NCBI RefSeq assembly: GCF_002102355.1
Contig: NZ_LQPT01000084.1
Location: forward strand, 91,618-155,617
Length of the DNA: 64,000 nucleotides
Reading direction: 5' to 3'
Source: Mycobacterium sherrisii
Lineage (GTDB): Bacteria; Actinomycetota; Actinomycetes; Mycobacteriales; Mycobacteriaceae
The notes beneath the pieces are model-generated. The model searched no databases and was not told where the DNA came from. It saw only the letters and a list, made by a program, of their open reading frames with translations. The position numbers and the translations under genes were made by a program. Each line of letters begins with the position of its first letter. The stretch's first letter is position 1. Below, piece by piece: positions 55,775 to 64,000 of this stretch.

Positions 55775-56769
55775 ACCGCCGCCAACGTCGCGTGGTGCGC
55801 CGCGGTCGTCTCGATCGCCCGGGCGGCGCGCGCCGCCGCCCCCTGGACCTGCCAACGTTGCCAGTCGCGCGACTCACTGGACAGGGCGCGCAGCAGCACG
55901 TCGGGCCATTCCCGATCGTCGGGCCATCCCGGCAGCACGGTCGCGAGCCGGTGTCGTTGCAAGGCCGTTGCCGTGGCGTGTTGTTCATCGAATGGCCGGG
56001 GCTGGGGTATGACGACGGCGGGACGGCCGGCGGCCGCGATATCGGCGATGCAGCTTTGTCCCGCGTGCGTGACGACGAGGTCGGCAGCACAGATCTGGGG
56101 CCACGGGTCGGCAACCCAGCCGCTGGTGCCGCCGAGCACCGTCCACGTCGTTCCCGCGCAACGCGGCGCGCCGGCACTGGCCCCATCGAAATCCCCATCG
56201 GCCCCGCCCAGAACGAGGACGCGGAGCTGCTGGTCAGACCGGATGGCCGCGCGATCGCGTCCCTCGAAACGGCTGATGCCTCCGACATAACTCGTCTTGG
56301 CCGCGTGCGGGCGCAACCAGGACGGCTCGTCGACTTCGCGTGGCCAGGCGGCCACGATGTGATCGGCAATGCGATGGACGAGTTCGTGCGGGCCATCGGT
56401 ACGGTTGCCCGGCAGGGCCATCACGATCACCGGGACACCGAGCAGACGAACGAACAACGCGAGTTCCACGGAGACATCGCTCACGAATGCCCGCGGCTGT
56501 TCCGCCGCCACCCAACGAGCCACGGCATCCATGCGCGCCCCGTATCCGGCGTCGTGATGGGGCGCCCAGTGCAGGCCGCCGTGCGCCGTGGGATGACACA
56601 CTCGCTCTGACCGATCATCACGCGGTAAGTTCACCACCCCCGTGAACGGGTGTGGCGCAGCGACATTCAGCGAAGTCAGCACCGTCACCGGTTGGCGAAG
56701 GTGACGGCAGATGCTCGCCGCCCGCGCCAAGTGACCAAAACCGTGATGATGGACGTAGTAACCGATCAT
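55771..56769 (-). CDS. GT-B glycosyltransferase (MurG/MGT-like)
   Basis: With ATG 56769 (GCGAGG upstream) the product has 332 residues and starts MIGYYVHHHGFGHLARAASI, the HGxGHxxR acceptor-side motif of GT28/GT1-like enzymes. The nucleotide-sugar side has VLGGTSGWVADPW and DLVVTHAGQSCIADIAAAGR, then PRPFDEQHATA. The upstream glycosyltransferase frame overlaps its first roughly 150 bases in another frame, which is unusual. It overlaps the GT2 gene by four bases. The sugar is not known. Confidence 0.85.
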   Translation of the reverse strand: MIGYYVHHHGFGHLARAASICRHLRQPVTVLTSLNVAAPHPFTGVVNLPRDDRSERVCHPTAHGGLHWAPHHDAGYGARMDAVARWVAAEQPRAFVSDVSVELALFVRLLGVPVIVMALPGNRTDGPHELVHRIADHIVAAWPREVDEPSWLRPHAAKTSYVGGISRFEGRDRAAIRSDQQLRVLVLGGADGDFDGASAGAPRCAGTTWTVLGGTSGWVADPWPQICAADLVVTHAGQSCIADIAAAGRPAVVIPQPRPFDEQHATATALQRHRLATVLPGWPDDREWPDVLLRALSSESRDWQRWQVQGAAARAARAIETTAAHHATLAAV

Positions 56770-57856
56770 GTTTGGCCTCGCTAGGGTTGTCGACCATGCG
56801 GCGGTACACGTCCAGATAAGCGCCCAACATCGCTTCCAACGAGCAACGACCGATTGCGTATTCACGTACCCCGCTGCGGCGGAGACCGACCGCCGCGGGG
56901 ATGGCGTCCGCCATCTCGCCGACATCTTCGCCAGCGACGAGCCGGCCGGATTCGGGCCCGACGAGTTCGGGGATGCCGCCACGGGCGAAGGCGACGACCG
57001 GTGTGCCGCAGCACATCGCTTCGGCGACCACCAAGCCGTACGGCTCGTCCCACACGGGGGTCACCAACGCCGCTTCCGCGGCACCGACGACGCGTGCCAG
57101 CTGATCCTGGTCCAGGTGACCGGCATAGCGGACGTCCGCGCCCAACCTGGGCGCCACTTCGGTGGCGAAGTACTCGGTGTCGGAGATCGGACCGGCCAGC
57201 ACTAGTGGCTTACCGGCGCGTCGCGCCGCACTGATCGCCAAATGCGGCGCCTTCTCGGCGGTGATGCGGCCGAACCAGACCAGCGGCCCGCCACCCGGGC
57301 CCAGCGGCCACCGACGCGTGTCGATGCCGTTGGGAATCACCGTGATACGGCTGATGGATTGGCTCCACGAGCGTGCGGTGTGTTCGGAGACGGCAGCGAA
57401 CTGGGTGCCGACGCCGGCCGACGCGTCGATGGCCGACTCCAGCCACGGTGTCGGGGGCGTGTGCACCGTGGTGAGCATCGGAATCGACAGCATCGGGGCC
57501 ATCGCGACCGGCAGATAGTGCAGGCTGTGATTGTGGACGATGTCGAAATCGTCCCGCCCCGACTCGGCCAGTCGCAACATCAGCGTCAGGTACGCATGGT
57601 GATCCGCCATGAACCCTTCGGCCGGCATCGAGACGTCGGCACGTGCGATGCGCGATATGCCTAGCGGCCGCACCGCAAGAGTGCGGCAGTCCAGATCTCC
57701 GTCGGATCCTGCTGCGGCAAAAAGGGATACCCGGTGTCCGAGCTTGGCCAGCGCGCGTGCCAGATGCCAGACATGCGCCTCCAGACCGCCGGCGAACGGC
57801 TGGCTGACGGCAAACCGGCTGGAGGCGATCAGCGCGACCCGCAAGCTATCGTTCAT
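56618..57856 (-). CDS. GT4-family glycosyltransferase
   Basis: The ATG at 57856 overlaps the previous gene stop as ATGA; the product has 412 residues. It has the GT-B/GT4 features VSQPFAGGLEAHVWHLARAL, FDIVHNHSLHYLP, ITVIPNGIDTRRW, LVWFGRITAEKAPHLAI and the catalytic-side WDEPYGLVVAEAMCCGTPVV. The frame ends after YRRMVDNPSEA with 51 further residues (to LTA) that overlap the next gene by about 150 bases. The usual GT4 end is near DNPSEA, so a frameshift or unusual overlap at the 3' end is possible. Confidence 0.88.
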   Translation of the reverse strand: MNDSLRVALIASSRFAVSQPFAGGLEAHVWHLARALAKLGHRVSLFAAAGSDGDLDCRTLAVRPLGISRIARADVSMPAEGFMADHHAYLTLMLRLAESGRDDFDIVHNHSLHYLPVAMAPMLSIPMLTTVHTPPTPWLESAIDASAGVGTQFAAVSEHTARSWSQSISRITVIPNGIDTRRWPLGPGGGPLVWFGRITAEKAPHLAISAARRAGKPLVLAGPISDTEYFATEVAPRLGADVRYAGHLDQDQLARVVGAAEAALVTPVWDEPYGLVVAEAMCCGTPVVAFARGGIPELVGPESGRLVAGEDVGEMADAIPAAVGLRRSGVREYAIGRCSLEAMLGAYLDVYRRMVDNPSEAKHDRLLRPSSRFWSLGAGGEHLPSPSPTGDGADFAECRCATPVHGGGELTA

Positions 57857-58935
57857 GCCGAGACCGCTCGGTACACATCGCCGTGGGCGGCTGCGACTTC
57901 GACACGTTCGGCGCGACGCTGCGCCCAGGTCGCTCGTGGTGCCGAGGTCCCCGCTGCCCACCGTCGGTATGCATCATCGACTGCACGCCGCAGTGATTCG
58001 GGGTCGAAACGATTCTCACTGAAATCGAAGACCCCGCAGGGCCGTTGCTGACCGTAGAAACCGCAGCCCGGGGCAATGACGGCGGTGCCGAGATCGAAGC
58101 ATGCTTCCAGCCACCCGGAATGGCTGCCGAAGCGGTATGGCAGCACCGACACCGTCAGCGACGCCAGGTAGTCCCAGAATTCGCGGTCGGAGAAATACGG
58201 GTGTACCCGGACCCGAACATGATCGTATCGTCCGTATTCCAGCAGCGCCGCGCCGATTTGCGGTGCATACCAGTGATTTTGCGGGTCGAAGATTTCGTCG
58301 TGCACGTTGATCTGGAGCACCGCATGGGGCAGCGCTGACAGGATGTCGGTGAGGGCGTCCACGACCGGCAGGGGGTCCATGTTTGCCCGCAGGCTCTTCG
58401 CGTGGACTCCGACCACGAAGCGGTCACCGTTGTCGCGCGGCCGTAGGATACGGTCGCTTTCCAACACGTGCGGATGAGGAAGGACGCGGCATCGGCGTCC
58501 CCACCGATCCCAGATCGTCTGTGCCGCACCGGTCGTCAGTGTGATCAATTCGTCCGCGGCCGCAACGAGGACCTCCTGCTGACGGTCGTGGGCGGCCGAA
58601 TCGCGGTGATGCGGGTTGCGCAGGTCGTGCACCGTGTAGACCAGCGGTTTACCGTGCGCCTTCAGTTCCCGAACCACCCCGGCGAGCAGCTCCGGACCTA
58701 TGGCGTCGAACCCGAAATGGACATGGAACACATCGAAGCTGTCGTGGTTCTGGCTGACCCAACCCGGCTCGAGCATCAGCGGAGGCCACCAGCCGCCCGG
58801 AACGGTCCGGCCGTCGCGGGGCTCCGGATCAGGCAGGCGCACAATGCTTTCCGTGCTTTCCGTGCTTTCCGCTCCCGCGGGCACGGAAAGGTGACGCACG
58901 TAGACGTGCGAGGCGGGTACCGATGCAACACGCAC
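57853..58935 (-). CDS. Glycosyltransferase, GT4-like
   Basis: GTG 58935 with GGAGGA 9 bases upstream gives 360 residues. It has SFDVFHVHFGFDAIGPELLA, LVYTVHDLRNPHHRDSAAHD, and VSVLPYRFGSHSGWLEACFD, the core of a GT-B enzyme. Near residues 22-31 it carries STESTESIV, encoded by three direct 9-base repeats. Its stop overlaps the next gene's ATG. It is the first gene of the four-gene cluster, and no obvious promoter was identified by eye. Confidence 0.82.
   Translation of the reverse strand: MRVASVPASHVYVRHLSVPAGAESTESTESIVRLPDPEPRDGRTVPGGWWPPLMLEPGWVSQNHDSFDVFHVHFGFDAIGPELLAGVVRELKAHGKPLVYTVHDLRNPHHRDSAAHDRQQEVLVAAADELITLTTGAAQTIWDRWGRRCRVLPHPHVLESDRILRPRDNGDRFVVGVHAKSLRANMDPLPVVDALTDILSALPHAVLQINVHDEIFDPQNHWYAPQIGAALLEYGRYDHVRVRVHPYFSDREFWDYLASLTVSVLPYRFGSHSGWLEACFDLGTAVIAPGCGFYGQQRPCGVFDFSENRFDPESLRRAVDDAYRRWAAGTSAPRATWAQRRAERVEVAAAHGDVYRAVSA
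58845..58871. repeat. Three tandem 9-base repeats in glycosyltransferase gene
   Basis: TGCTTTCCG occurs three times in a row (58845-58853, 58854-58862, 58863-58871). On the coding strand each encodes a Ser-Thr-Glu-type triplet, so repeat gain or loss would keep the frame. Confidence 0.75.
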
Positions 58936-59125
58936 TTAGGTCTGTCCTCCCACGCACCCAGCATTCGATCGTGCCGGCGTAGCCTGCCGGTCTCTGGCTG
59001 GTGTCAGCCTTTGTAGGGCTACCCGGGCCACAGCGGACCAAACTGGGGCGCGTCGGAAAGAAACCCGGTGCTGTCGCCGCGACGACGTGCCATTGGCGGC
59101 GCCGGGCGGTTCCCCGCGACCTGGC

Positions 59126-59566
59126 TCAGGGCGAGAGTTGGACGTGACCGCCCGGCGGACGCGGTGGCGAAGGCTGCGCCGGCGGAGGCGGGGGCGCCGG
59201 CGCAGCGGGCGCGGGGGCCTGCGGTTGGGGGGCGGGTCCCTCCGGGGGTTGCGGTGCGGGCGCCTGCGGCTGCTGCGGGCGTGGTTGCTGGGCTCGCGGC
59301 GGCGCCGACGCTACCGGCGGTTCGAGGGGTTTCGCGGTCGGCGCCGGGATTGCCGGCGGATCGGGGGTGATCTCGCCACGCGGGGCCGGCCCGATCAGGT
59401 GCGCCGCGAGGGTGTGCGGGCCCACCGCCGACCGGGCCGTCCCCGCACCGAGGTCGGTCGCGCCGCAGCACAGCAGGACGATCACCGCCCACCTGGCACA
59501 TCGTCGTCGGCTGTGCACGGTCCGCGGATTCGACGGCGCGGCCTGTCGACGGGTCGGCGTGGTCAT
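59126..59566 (-). CDS. Proline-rich secreted protein
   Basis: The ATG at 59566 gives 146 residues; the frame continues to 59659. A hydrophobic signal-like segment WAVIVLLCCGATDLGAG follows a basic stretch. The second half is Pro/Ala/Gln-rich with PAP and PQ repeats, such as PRPQQPQAPAPQPPEG, and no Cys. It is probably exported or cell-wall-associated. No family is recognised, and such low-complexity frames can be coincidental in GC-rich DNA, so confidence is moderate. Confidence 0.5.
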   Translation of the reverse strand: MTTPTRRQAAPSNPRTVHSRRRCARWAVIVLLCCGATDLGAGTARSAVGPHTLAAHLIGPAPRGEITPDPPAIPAPTAKPLEPPVASAPPRAQQPRPQQPQAPAPQPPEGPAPQPQAPAPAAPAPPPPPAQPSPPRPPGGHVQLSP

Positions 59567-59722
59567 CGGCCCACGCAGACGTCGCGCGGCTGCGCCCATC
59601 CCCAGGTCCACGCGAAAGTCCAGTGGTGATACATGGTTCCAACCAGTTACGATGTCCATGATCGCAGGCGCTTTGTGCCTCCATTGTTACCAGTTGATGT
59701 CGATTCGTCAGATGTCAGCTGG

Positions 59723-60118
59723 ATGACACCGAAGAGACCGGATCCTGTCGTGCACACCCGCATCCCCCACCTCGCCGGGGCGGTGGTTGGCCTCGCGGCG
59801 GCGCTCACCGCGGCACTCGGATACGCCGGGGCGGCCAAGGCCGATGCACAGGAGGACCAGTTCGTCGCATTACTTGCCCAACTGCAGATACCGGTGATCG
59901 ACAATGTGCCGGGGCTGGTGTATCGGGCCCAGGAAATCTGCGGCGAGCTCGACCACGGTACCCCGTTCCAGTCGGTGGTGGATGAGGAAACAAACACGAC
60001 GTACGCGAGTAGTCCGTCCTTACACCTCGTGCCGGATCGCGTGACGCGGACGGCGGTCAAATTCGTCACGGCATCGGTGACCGTCTATTGCCCGCGCTAT
60101 CAAGGATTACTTCCTTAG
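59723..60118 (+). CDS. DUF732-like secreted protein
   Basis: The ATG at 59723 gives 131 residues. The signal peptide has HLAGAVVGLAAALTAALGYA and a likely cut near AKADA. The mature part is DUF732-like: EDQFVALLAQLQIPVIDNVP, then VYRAQEICGELDHGTPFQSV and, at the end, VKFVTASVTVYCPRYQGL, giving two Cys that could pair. These are small mycobacterial exported proteins of unknown function. Its end lies 6 bases from the convergent P450 gene. Confidence 0.78.
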   Translation: MTPKRPDPVVHTRIPHLAGAVVGLAAALTAALGYAGAAKADAQEDQFVALLAQLQIPVIDNVPGLVYRAQEICGELDHGTPFQSVVDEETNTTYASSPSLHLVPDRVTRTAVKFVTASVTVYCPRYQGLLP

Positions 60119-60124
60119 GTCTGG

Positions 60125-61177
60125 TTACCATTTCAGCGGCACCGACTCGGGAACCCACCCGTTGAATATGCCCTCGGAGAATACGCCGTATGGTCTGGGA
60201 TGCCAGGCCTTGGGAACGTTGCCGGCCTGCCAGTCGAACTCGAACTGCGGAATCCCGGCGAGCCACACCTCGAAGAACGCGCTCAGCAGATCCCGGGCCA
60301 GGTGCGAGGCCGGGCACCGGTGCGGGCCTCCCCCGAAACTCCAATGCCGGTGCGCCCCACCTAGTTTCATTTCCTGACCGGACAACGCGTCGGACTCGTC
60401 GCGGTGCACCAGACCGACGCACAACTCCACCGGGGACCCGGCCGGGATCGTGGTTTCACCGATAGTCACGTCACGGGTTGCGACGCGCGAAACCGTCTTC
60501 GCCCCGCCATCCAGCCGCAGCAACTCTTCGATGAAAGCCCCTTGACGGCTTGGGTTCTCGCGAAGTTCCTGCTGAAGTGCGGGCTTGCGGCCCAGCAATG
60601 CCAGCCCGGCCTTGATGGGGAACGAGGCGAACATGAAACCGCGGATCACCGTCGCCATGAGGCCCATGACCTCTTCGTTGCTGAGCGGTTCGGCGGCGAG
60701 GCGGGTGATGACATCGGGACCGCCCACGGGCGCGCGGCGGACCTGTCCGACCAGGTCGGCGGTAACGGCGTTGATCGGGATGTCCCTCGGCAGCCCGCAG
60801 ACCAATCCGGAGGCCGTGAAGCACACCACCTCGGCGACTTGCGCGGCATCGCAGCGGCGGAATTTTGCTACCACGCCCACGCCCTCCTCGATGAGCCCGC
60901 GTATCGATGTGAGCATTTCCCGCGAACTGCCCGGGTTGAACAACTCCACCAGGATCGCGTGGTAGGGGCCGAACGGCCGATTGCCGGGCATCAGTTCACC
61001 TTGGCGGCTGCCGAAAACCTCGCCATCGCGCATGGCGGCCAGGACATCGTCGCGCTGCCACAGCACGTACGCCCCCTGCGGCCCCGGCAGTACCCGCTGG
61101 CCCGCTTGCTCGGCGGCCGCGTGCCACTCACGAAAGGCCGCGGCCGCAGTCTCGTCGGACCGCATGACTTCCTGCAC
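60125..61177 (-). CDS. Cytochrome P450, short
   Basis: GTG 61177 with GGAGG 8 bases upstream gives 350 residues, shorter than the usual 390-410. The EExxR helix is AFIEELLRLDGGAKTVSRVA, and the haem site is HWSFGGGPHRCPASHLARDL with the axial Cys. The start of the fold is ALWQRDDVLAAMRDGEVFGS-like, and LFNPGSSREM follows. The oxygen-activating I-helix (A/G)GxDT is not seen; MGLMATVIRGFMFASF occupies its place. It may therefore be a peroxygenase-like or catalytically altered P450. No ferredoxin gene lies next to it. Confidence 0.85.
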   Translation of the reverse strand: MQEVMRSDETAAAAFREWHAAAEQAGQRVLPGPQGAYVLWQRDDVLAAMRDGEVFGSRQGELMPGNRPFGPYHAILVELFNPGSSREMLTSIRGLIEEGVGVVAKFRRCDAAQVAEVVCFTASGLVCGLPRDIPINAVTADLVGQVRRAPVGGPDVITRLAAEPLSNEEVMGLMATVIRGFMFASFPIKAGLALLGRKPALQQELRENPSRQGAFIEELLRLDGGAKTVSRVATRDVTIGETTIPAGSPVELCVGLVHRDESDALSGQEMKLGGAHRHWSFGGGPHRCPASHLARDLLSAFFEVWLAGIPQFEFDWQAGNVPKAWHPRPYGVFSEGIFNGWVPESVPLKW

Positions 61178-61493
61178 GCCTCTCGCCTCCGGACCAGGTC
61201 CTCGCGCACCTCCGACGGTGCCACCGGCAACTCCGATGCCGCAACTCTAGCGTCAAGGTTTGCTCCTCGCCGCCGCACGCGAGGCCGCCCGGCAGATCGG
61301 CGGACGCCATGGGTTATCTGACGCCATGCCCGACTGGTTGACGAGAGCCGAAGATCGGCACCTTTAGACAAGGACCGTGCACTGCAATCCAACGCCGTGC
61401 GGCCCGGGGGGCGGCACAGTTGAAAGAGATGTCGAAGGCTGCCTGGCTGCGATGTCTGCGACGTTGGGGCCGGGGGGAAACGATGGGGGCGAG

Positions 61494-62327
61494 ATGGCAG
61501 GACAGTTCGACGGCAAAGTTGCGTTCATTACCGGCGCCGCGCGCGGGCAGGGCCGCTCGCACGCCGTGCGGTTCGCCGAGGAAGGCGCCGACATCATCGC
61601 GATCGACATCTGCCAACAGCTCGACAGCGTGGCGTATCCGCTCGCAAGCCGCGAAGATCTCGACGAAACCGTCAACCTGGTAGAGAAAACGGGTCGTCGA
61701 ATTATCGCCGAACAATCCGACGTTCGAGACTTCGCGGGCCTCCAAGCTGTGCTGGATACTGCGGTGGCAGAACTCGGCCGCCTGGACTTCGTCCTAGCGA
61801 ACGCCGGGCTGGCGCCCGGCGCGGGTCTACCGCAGCCGAGCATGTCAGCGTATGTCGATGCGATCGACGTGATGCTCAACGGCGTCTACTTTACGATCGA
61901 AGCCGCCTTACCTGCCCTGCTCGATCGCGACGACGGCGGTGCGATAGTCATCACCAGCTCGGCGGCCGGGCTGAAATCGATCGGCCGGAGCTTCGATACC
62001 CGCGAACACGGCTTGGCCGGCTACACCGCCGCCAAACATGGGGTGGTTGGGTTGATGCGTTACTTCGCAACGATTCTCGCCGAAAAGAATATCCGGGTGA
62101 ATTCGGTCCATCCGACCGGTGTCGCGACTCCGATGATTCAAAACGACGCGGTCGAAGGTTACGCGCGCGAGCACCCGTCGTTCGCGGCGGCCTTCCAGAA
62201 CATGCTGCCCGTCGACGTGATCGAGCCCAAGGATGTCAGCGAAGCCATGATTTACCTGTGTAGCGAAGCCGGTCGCTATGTCACAGGAGTGACACTGGCT
62301 CTCGACGCCGGAATCCTCCTTAAATGA
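61494..62327 (+). CDS. Mycofactocin-coupled-type SDR dehydrogenase
   Basis: The ATG at 61494 gives 277 residues. The cofactor motif is FDGKVAFITGAARGQGRSHA, then EEGADIIAIDIC, and NAGLAPG. The insert DLDETVNLVEKTGRRIIAEQ is characteristic of SDRs that work with the mycofactocin cofactor and hold NAD tightly. The catalytic Ser is in VITSSAAGLK and the Tyr-Lys pair in YTAAKHG. The likely substrate is an alcohol. The mycofactocin genes are not in the window. An AraC gene follows after about 270 bases. Confidence 0.9.
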   Translation: MAGQFDGKVAFITGAARGQGRSHAVRFAEEGADIIAIDICQQLDSVAYPLASREDLDETVNLVEKTGRRIIAEQSDVRDFAGLQAVLDTAVAELGRLDFVLANAGLAPGAGLPQPSMSAYVDAIDVMLNGVYFTIEAALPALLDRDDGGAIVITSSAAGLKSIGRSFDTREHGLAGYTAAKHGVVGLMRYFATILAEKNIRVNSVHPTGVATPMIQNDAVEGYAREHPSFAAAFQNMLPVDVIEPKDVSEAMIYLCSEAGRYVTGVTLALDAGILLK

Positions 62328-62595
62328 ATGTGCCCGGCGTTTTTGCGAAATGCCCATCCGGTTGGCATATGGATTGAGCAGCGTGCCGCCGGACGAGCGC
62401 GTGGCATTCAGCGCGTTCTTTATCGATATGCCCTGCATTGCGTGGACCACGCGCCGCCTGGCGCATCGTCCACGCCAATTCCCTGTCGCGCCTGAGCAGA
62501 TCGGCACGACCCCCGCGAGCTGCGCGACCGGGAAGGTACCATGGGGCAACGCTATGCGGCATTTCCGTCGGCTACCCTTTCCGGCCTGACTCGTA
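62328..62595. other. Upstream region of second AraC gene
   Basis: A 268-base gap between the SDR and AraC genes. I see no gene here. It probably holds the AraC promoter. Confidence 0.4.
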
Positions 62596-63621
62596 ATGAA
62601 CGCTATGCCAATGTCAGTCCATACGTTAAGGGGAAGGTGTGCCGTTTTGCAGCTTGGTAGCAACGGCCAGACTCCGAATGCCGCGACCGACGTCCAGTTT
62701 GACGCATTTGAGGCGTTCTTGTCGGAGCAGTTGGGGCCGATGCAGCTGTTGCCGGACGACGTTAAGACTTTCCGCGGGCAGATCCGATCGGTGGATCTTG
62801 GCGTCGTCCAATTGTCCAAGGTGCAATGTGAAAACGCATTCGTTGCCCGGCGCACGCGAAAACTTATCGCCGCGAGCAGCTCGAAATGCCTTAAAGTAGC
62901 GATGCAACTCCGAGGCACTTGTGTCCTGTCCCAGGGCGGTCGACAAGCGGCCCTGGCGCCCGGTGATTTTGCGATCTATGACACAGCGCGTCCGTATGAG
63001 ATCAGCGGTGGTGCGTCATTCCATATGGAGGCAGTGATATTTCCGCGTGCGGCTCTGCAACTCCGCCAAGATCTTCTTGAACAACTGCTGATCCGGCCGA
63101 TAAGTGGGCGAGAAGGCGTTGGACAGCTGGTATCGGGGTATCTTCGGACGCTTGCCCGTCAAGCCGACGACGGCCTGAATTCGGACTCCTTTCATTTGGC
63201 CGACGCCACCCTTAACCTGCTCGCAGCATCGTTTGCAGAGCAGCTCGGTGATGGCATCACAACGCCTGACGACGGGAAAAAGGCCTTACTGCTGCGTATC
63301 CGAACCTATATCGAGTGCCGGCTTGGTGATCCACTACTCGACATCGGTAGCATTGCCGCCGCGCATCATATTTCAGTCCGTATGCTGCACAAGCTATTCG
63401 AGAGCGAAGATCTGACCGTGGCCGGGTGGATCCGGATGCGGCGACTCGGGCACTGTCGTCGCGACTTGGCAGACCCCACTCTCGCCCAGCGGCCGGTGAG
63501 TTCGATCGCCGCCAAGTGGGGGCTGACGGACCCGGGGTATTTCTCACGGCTTTTCAAAGCAACTTATGGCCTTTCGCCCACGGATTACCGGGCGGCGGTG
63601 CAGCGCACGACGAGTTCCTAA
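62596..63621 (+). CDS. AraC-family regulator
   Basis: From ATG 62596 the product has 341 residues (ATG 62605 is possible). It has the same layout as the paralogue at 52872: an N-terminal cupin-like domain with VKTFRGQIRSVDLGVVQLSK, VAMQLRGTCVLSQGGRQAAL and APGDFAIYDTARPYEI, and a C-terminal double HTH with IAAAHHISVRMLHKLFESED and IAAKWGLTDPGYFSRLFKAT. No ribosome site is obvious. Its neighbour is an intact mycofactocin-type SDR, which it may control; the ligand may be the SDR substrate. Confidence 0.88.
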   Translation: MNAMPMSVHTLRGRCAVLQLGSNGQTPNAATDVQFDAFEAFLSEQLGPMQLLPDDVKTFRGQIRSVDLGVVQLSKVQCENAFVARRTRKLIAASSSKCLKVAMQLRGTCVLSQGGRQAALAPGDFAIYDTARPYEISGGASFHMEAVIFPRAALQLRQDLLEQLLIRPISGREGVGQLVSGYLRTLARQADDGLNSDSFHLADATLNLLAASFAEQLGDGITTPDDGKKALLLRIRTYIECRLGDPLLDIGSIAAAHHISVRMLHKLFESEDLTVAGWIRMRRLGHCRRDLADPTLAQRPVSSIAAKWGLTDPGYFSRLFKATYGLSPTDYRAAVQRTTSS

Positions 63622-64000
63622 CCCCTGACGGTTCACGGCGGCGCGTCCGGACCGCGAGCACCGACTCCGGCCACCCAAGAGCACCAATATGATTCGCGTG
63701 CCACGCCTGCGGCTGTGACCCGAGATCGGCTGACGGGACAACGTTCCTGAAGGTCGTCGCACGATCTCGTGCACGCCAGGTCCAGTGCTGTGCGTGCATC
63801 TCCAGGCGCGCTGCCCCGGCGGTGGGTCTCGGGTCTCGGGTAAGTCCCCCCGTGTGGTGGGGTTTCGGAACCCATGGCGGCGGACGATGCCGGACCTACT
63901 GCGGGGTGTGTCGCTGAGGGTGTTGGGGTGGGCCATCGCGTAGTGGTCAGTGAGTTACCGACCAAAGTGACTCACGATAGGACACACGACGCGATGACCC
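63622..64000. other. Right edge, no reliable gene
   Basis: No convincing coding sequence is seen. Overlapping minus-strand frames (63544-63965) read as low-complexity shadows. A short inverted repeat, GTGAGT and ACTCAC with a 14-base spacer, lies near 63950-63976, just before an ATG at 63994 that runs off the end. This may be the left end of a further insertion sequence, but the edge is too close to judge. Confidence 0.35.

Noticed and set aside
63544-63965. Minus-strand open frames at the right edge
   Set aside because: They have no recognisable domain, start site or codon pattern, and overlap each other in different frames.
1-64000. CRISPR arrays, tRNA or rRNA genes
   Set aside because: No repeat-spacer arrays and no cloverleaf or rRNA motifs were recognised on reading both strands; a covariance-model search was not possible.

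Overview
The window is high-GC actinobacterial DNA, almost certainly from a non-tuberculous Mycobacterium. Supporting signs are a cyclopropane mycolic-acid-synthase-type methyltransferase, a PknE-like Ser/Thr kinase with an extracytoplasmic thioredoxin domain, a mycofactocin-type SDR, a DUF732 secreted protein, a nuclease with an Lsr2-like tail, GAF-ANTAR regulators, a KshA-like Rieske oxygenase and a carboxylic acid reductase. No rRNA, tRNA, CRISPR array or replication origin was recognised by eye.

Layout. (1) 1-7189, minus strand: a tight cluster of a YdeP/FdhF-type molybdopterin oxidoreductase, a cytochrome bd-type oxidase (two subunits), a tandem universal stress protein, the FdhD sulfurtransferase and the start of a FUSC-like membrane protein. 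The first four overlap as ATGA, which suggests an electron-disposal unit. (2) 7413-11259: a KshA-like oxygenase with a translationally coupled small Cys protein, a divergent KstD-like flavoprotein and a PadR regulator. (3) 11495-17237: an old-yellow-enzyme reductase, a complete carboxylic acid reductase and a frameshifted F420/LLM oxidoreductase. (4) 17241-33105: mostly ordinary chromosome, with an ABC-type permease, FAD oxidoreductase, GAF-ANTAR regulator, flavin reductase plus RibD-like reductase, Ser/Thr kinase, an Mrr-associated N-terminal module with no nuclease domain, type III glutamine synthetase, rhomboid-like protein, C39-like secreted protease, a short CMAS, a DUF899 protein and an Fe-S protein. 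(5) 33127-40911: TPR protein, MFS transporter, decayed GGDEF gene, SDR, and a STAS + SpoIIE/ATPase partner-switching pair.

(6) 40974-54650 is a rearranged accessory region. It holds pieces of two IS21-family elements, two IS3-family fragments, an IS30 and an IS630 element, plus a WXG100-like toxin fragment, a decayed phytochrome-like gene, an SDR remnant and a duplicated hypothetical. Cargo that looks intact is an ERCC4-family nuclease with a C-terminal Lsr2-like domain, two GMC flavoproteins, a TetR regulator with a clear operator, and an AraC regulator. Two genes here are each split into halves 5.56 kb apart, a GAF-ANTAR regulator and an IS630 transposase. Both are restored in frame by a single inversion of 49087-54646, whose breakpoints share CCA/TGG.

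(7) 54929-58935: four overlapping glycosyltransferase genes, whose downstream gene was originally the split GAF-ANTAR regulator. (8) 59126-63621: secreted small proteins, a P450, a mycofactocin-type SDR and a second AraC regulator that is a paralogue of the one at 52872.

Four genes or remnants (LLM oxidoreductase, istA, istB, IS30 transposase) carry one-base differences in short homopolymers. Read quality should be checked before they are called pseudogenes.
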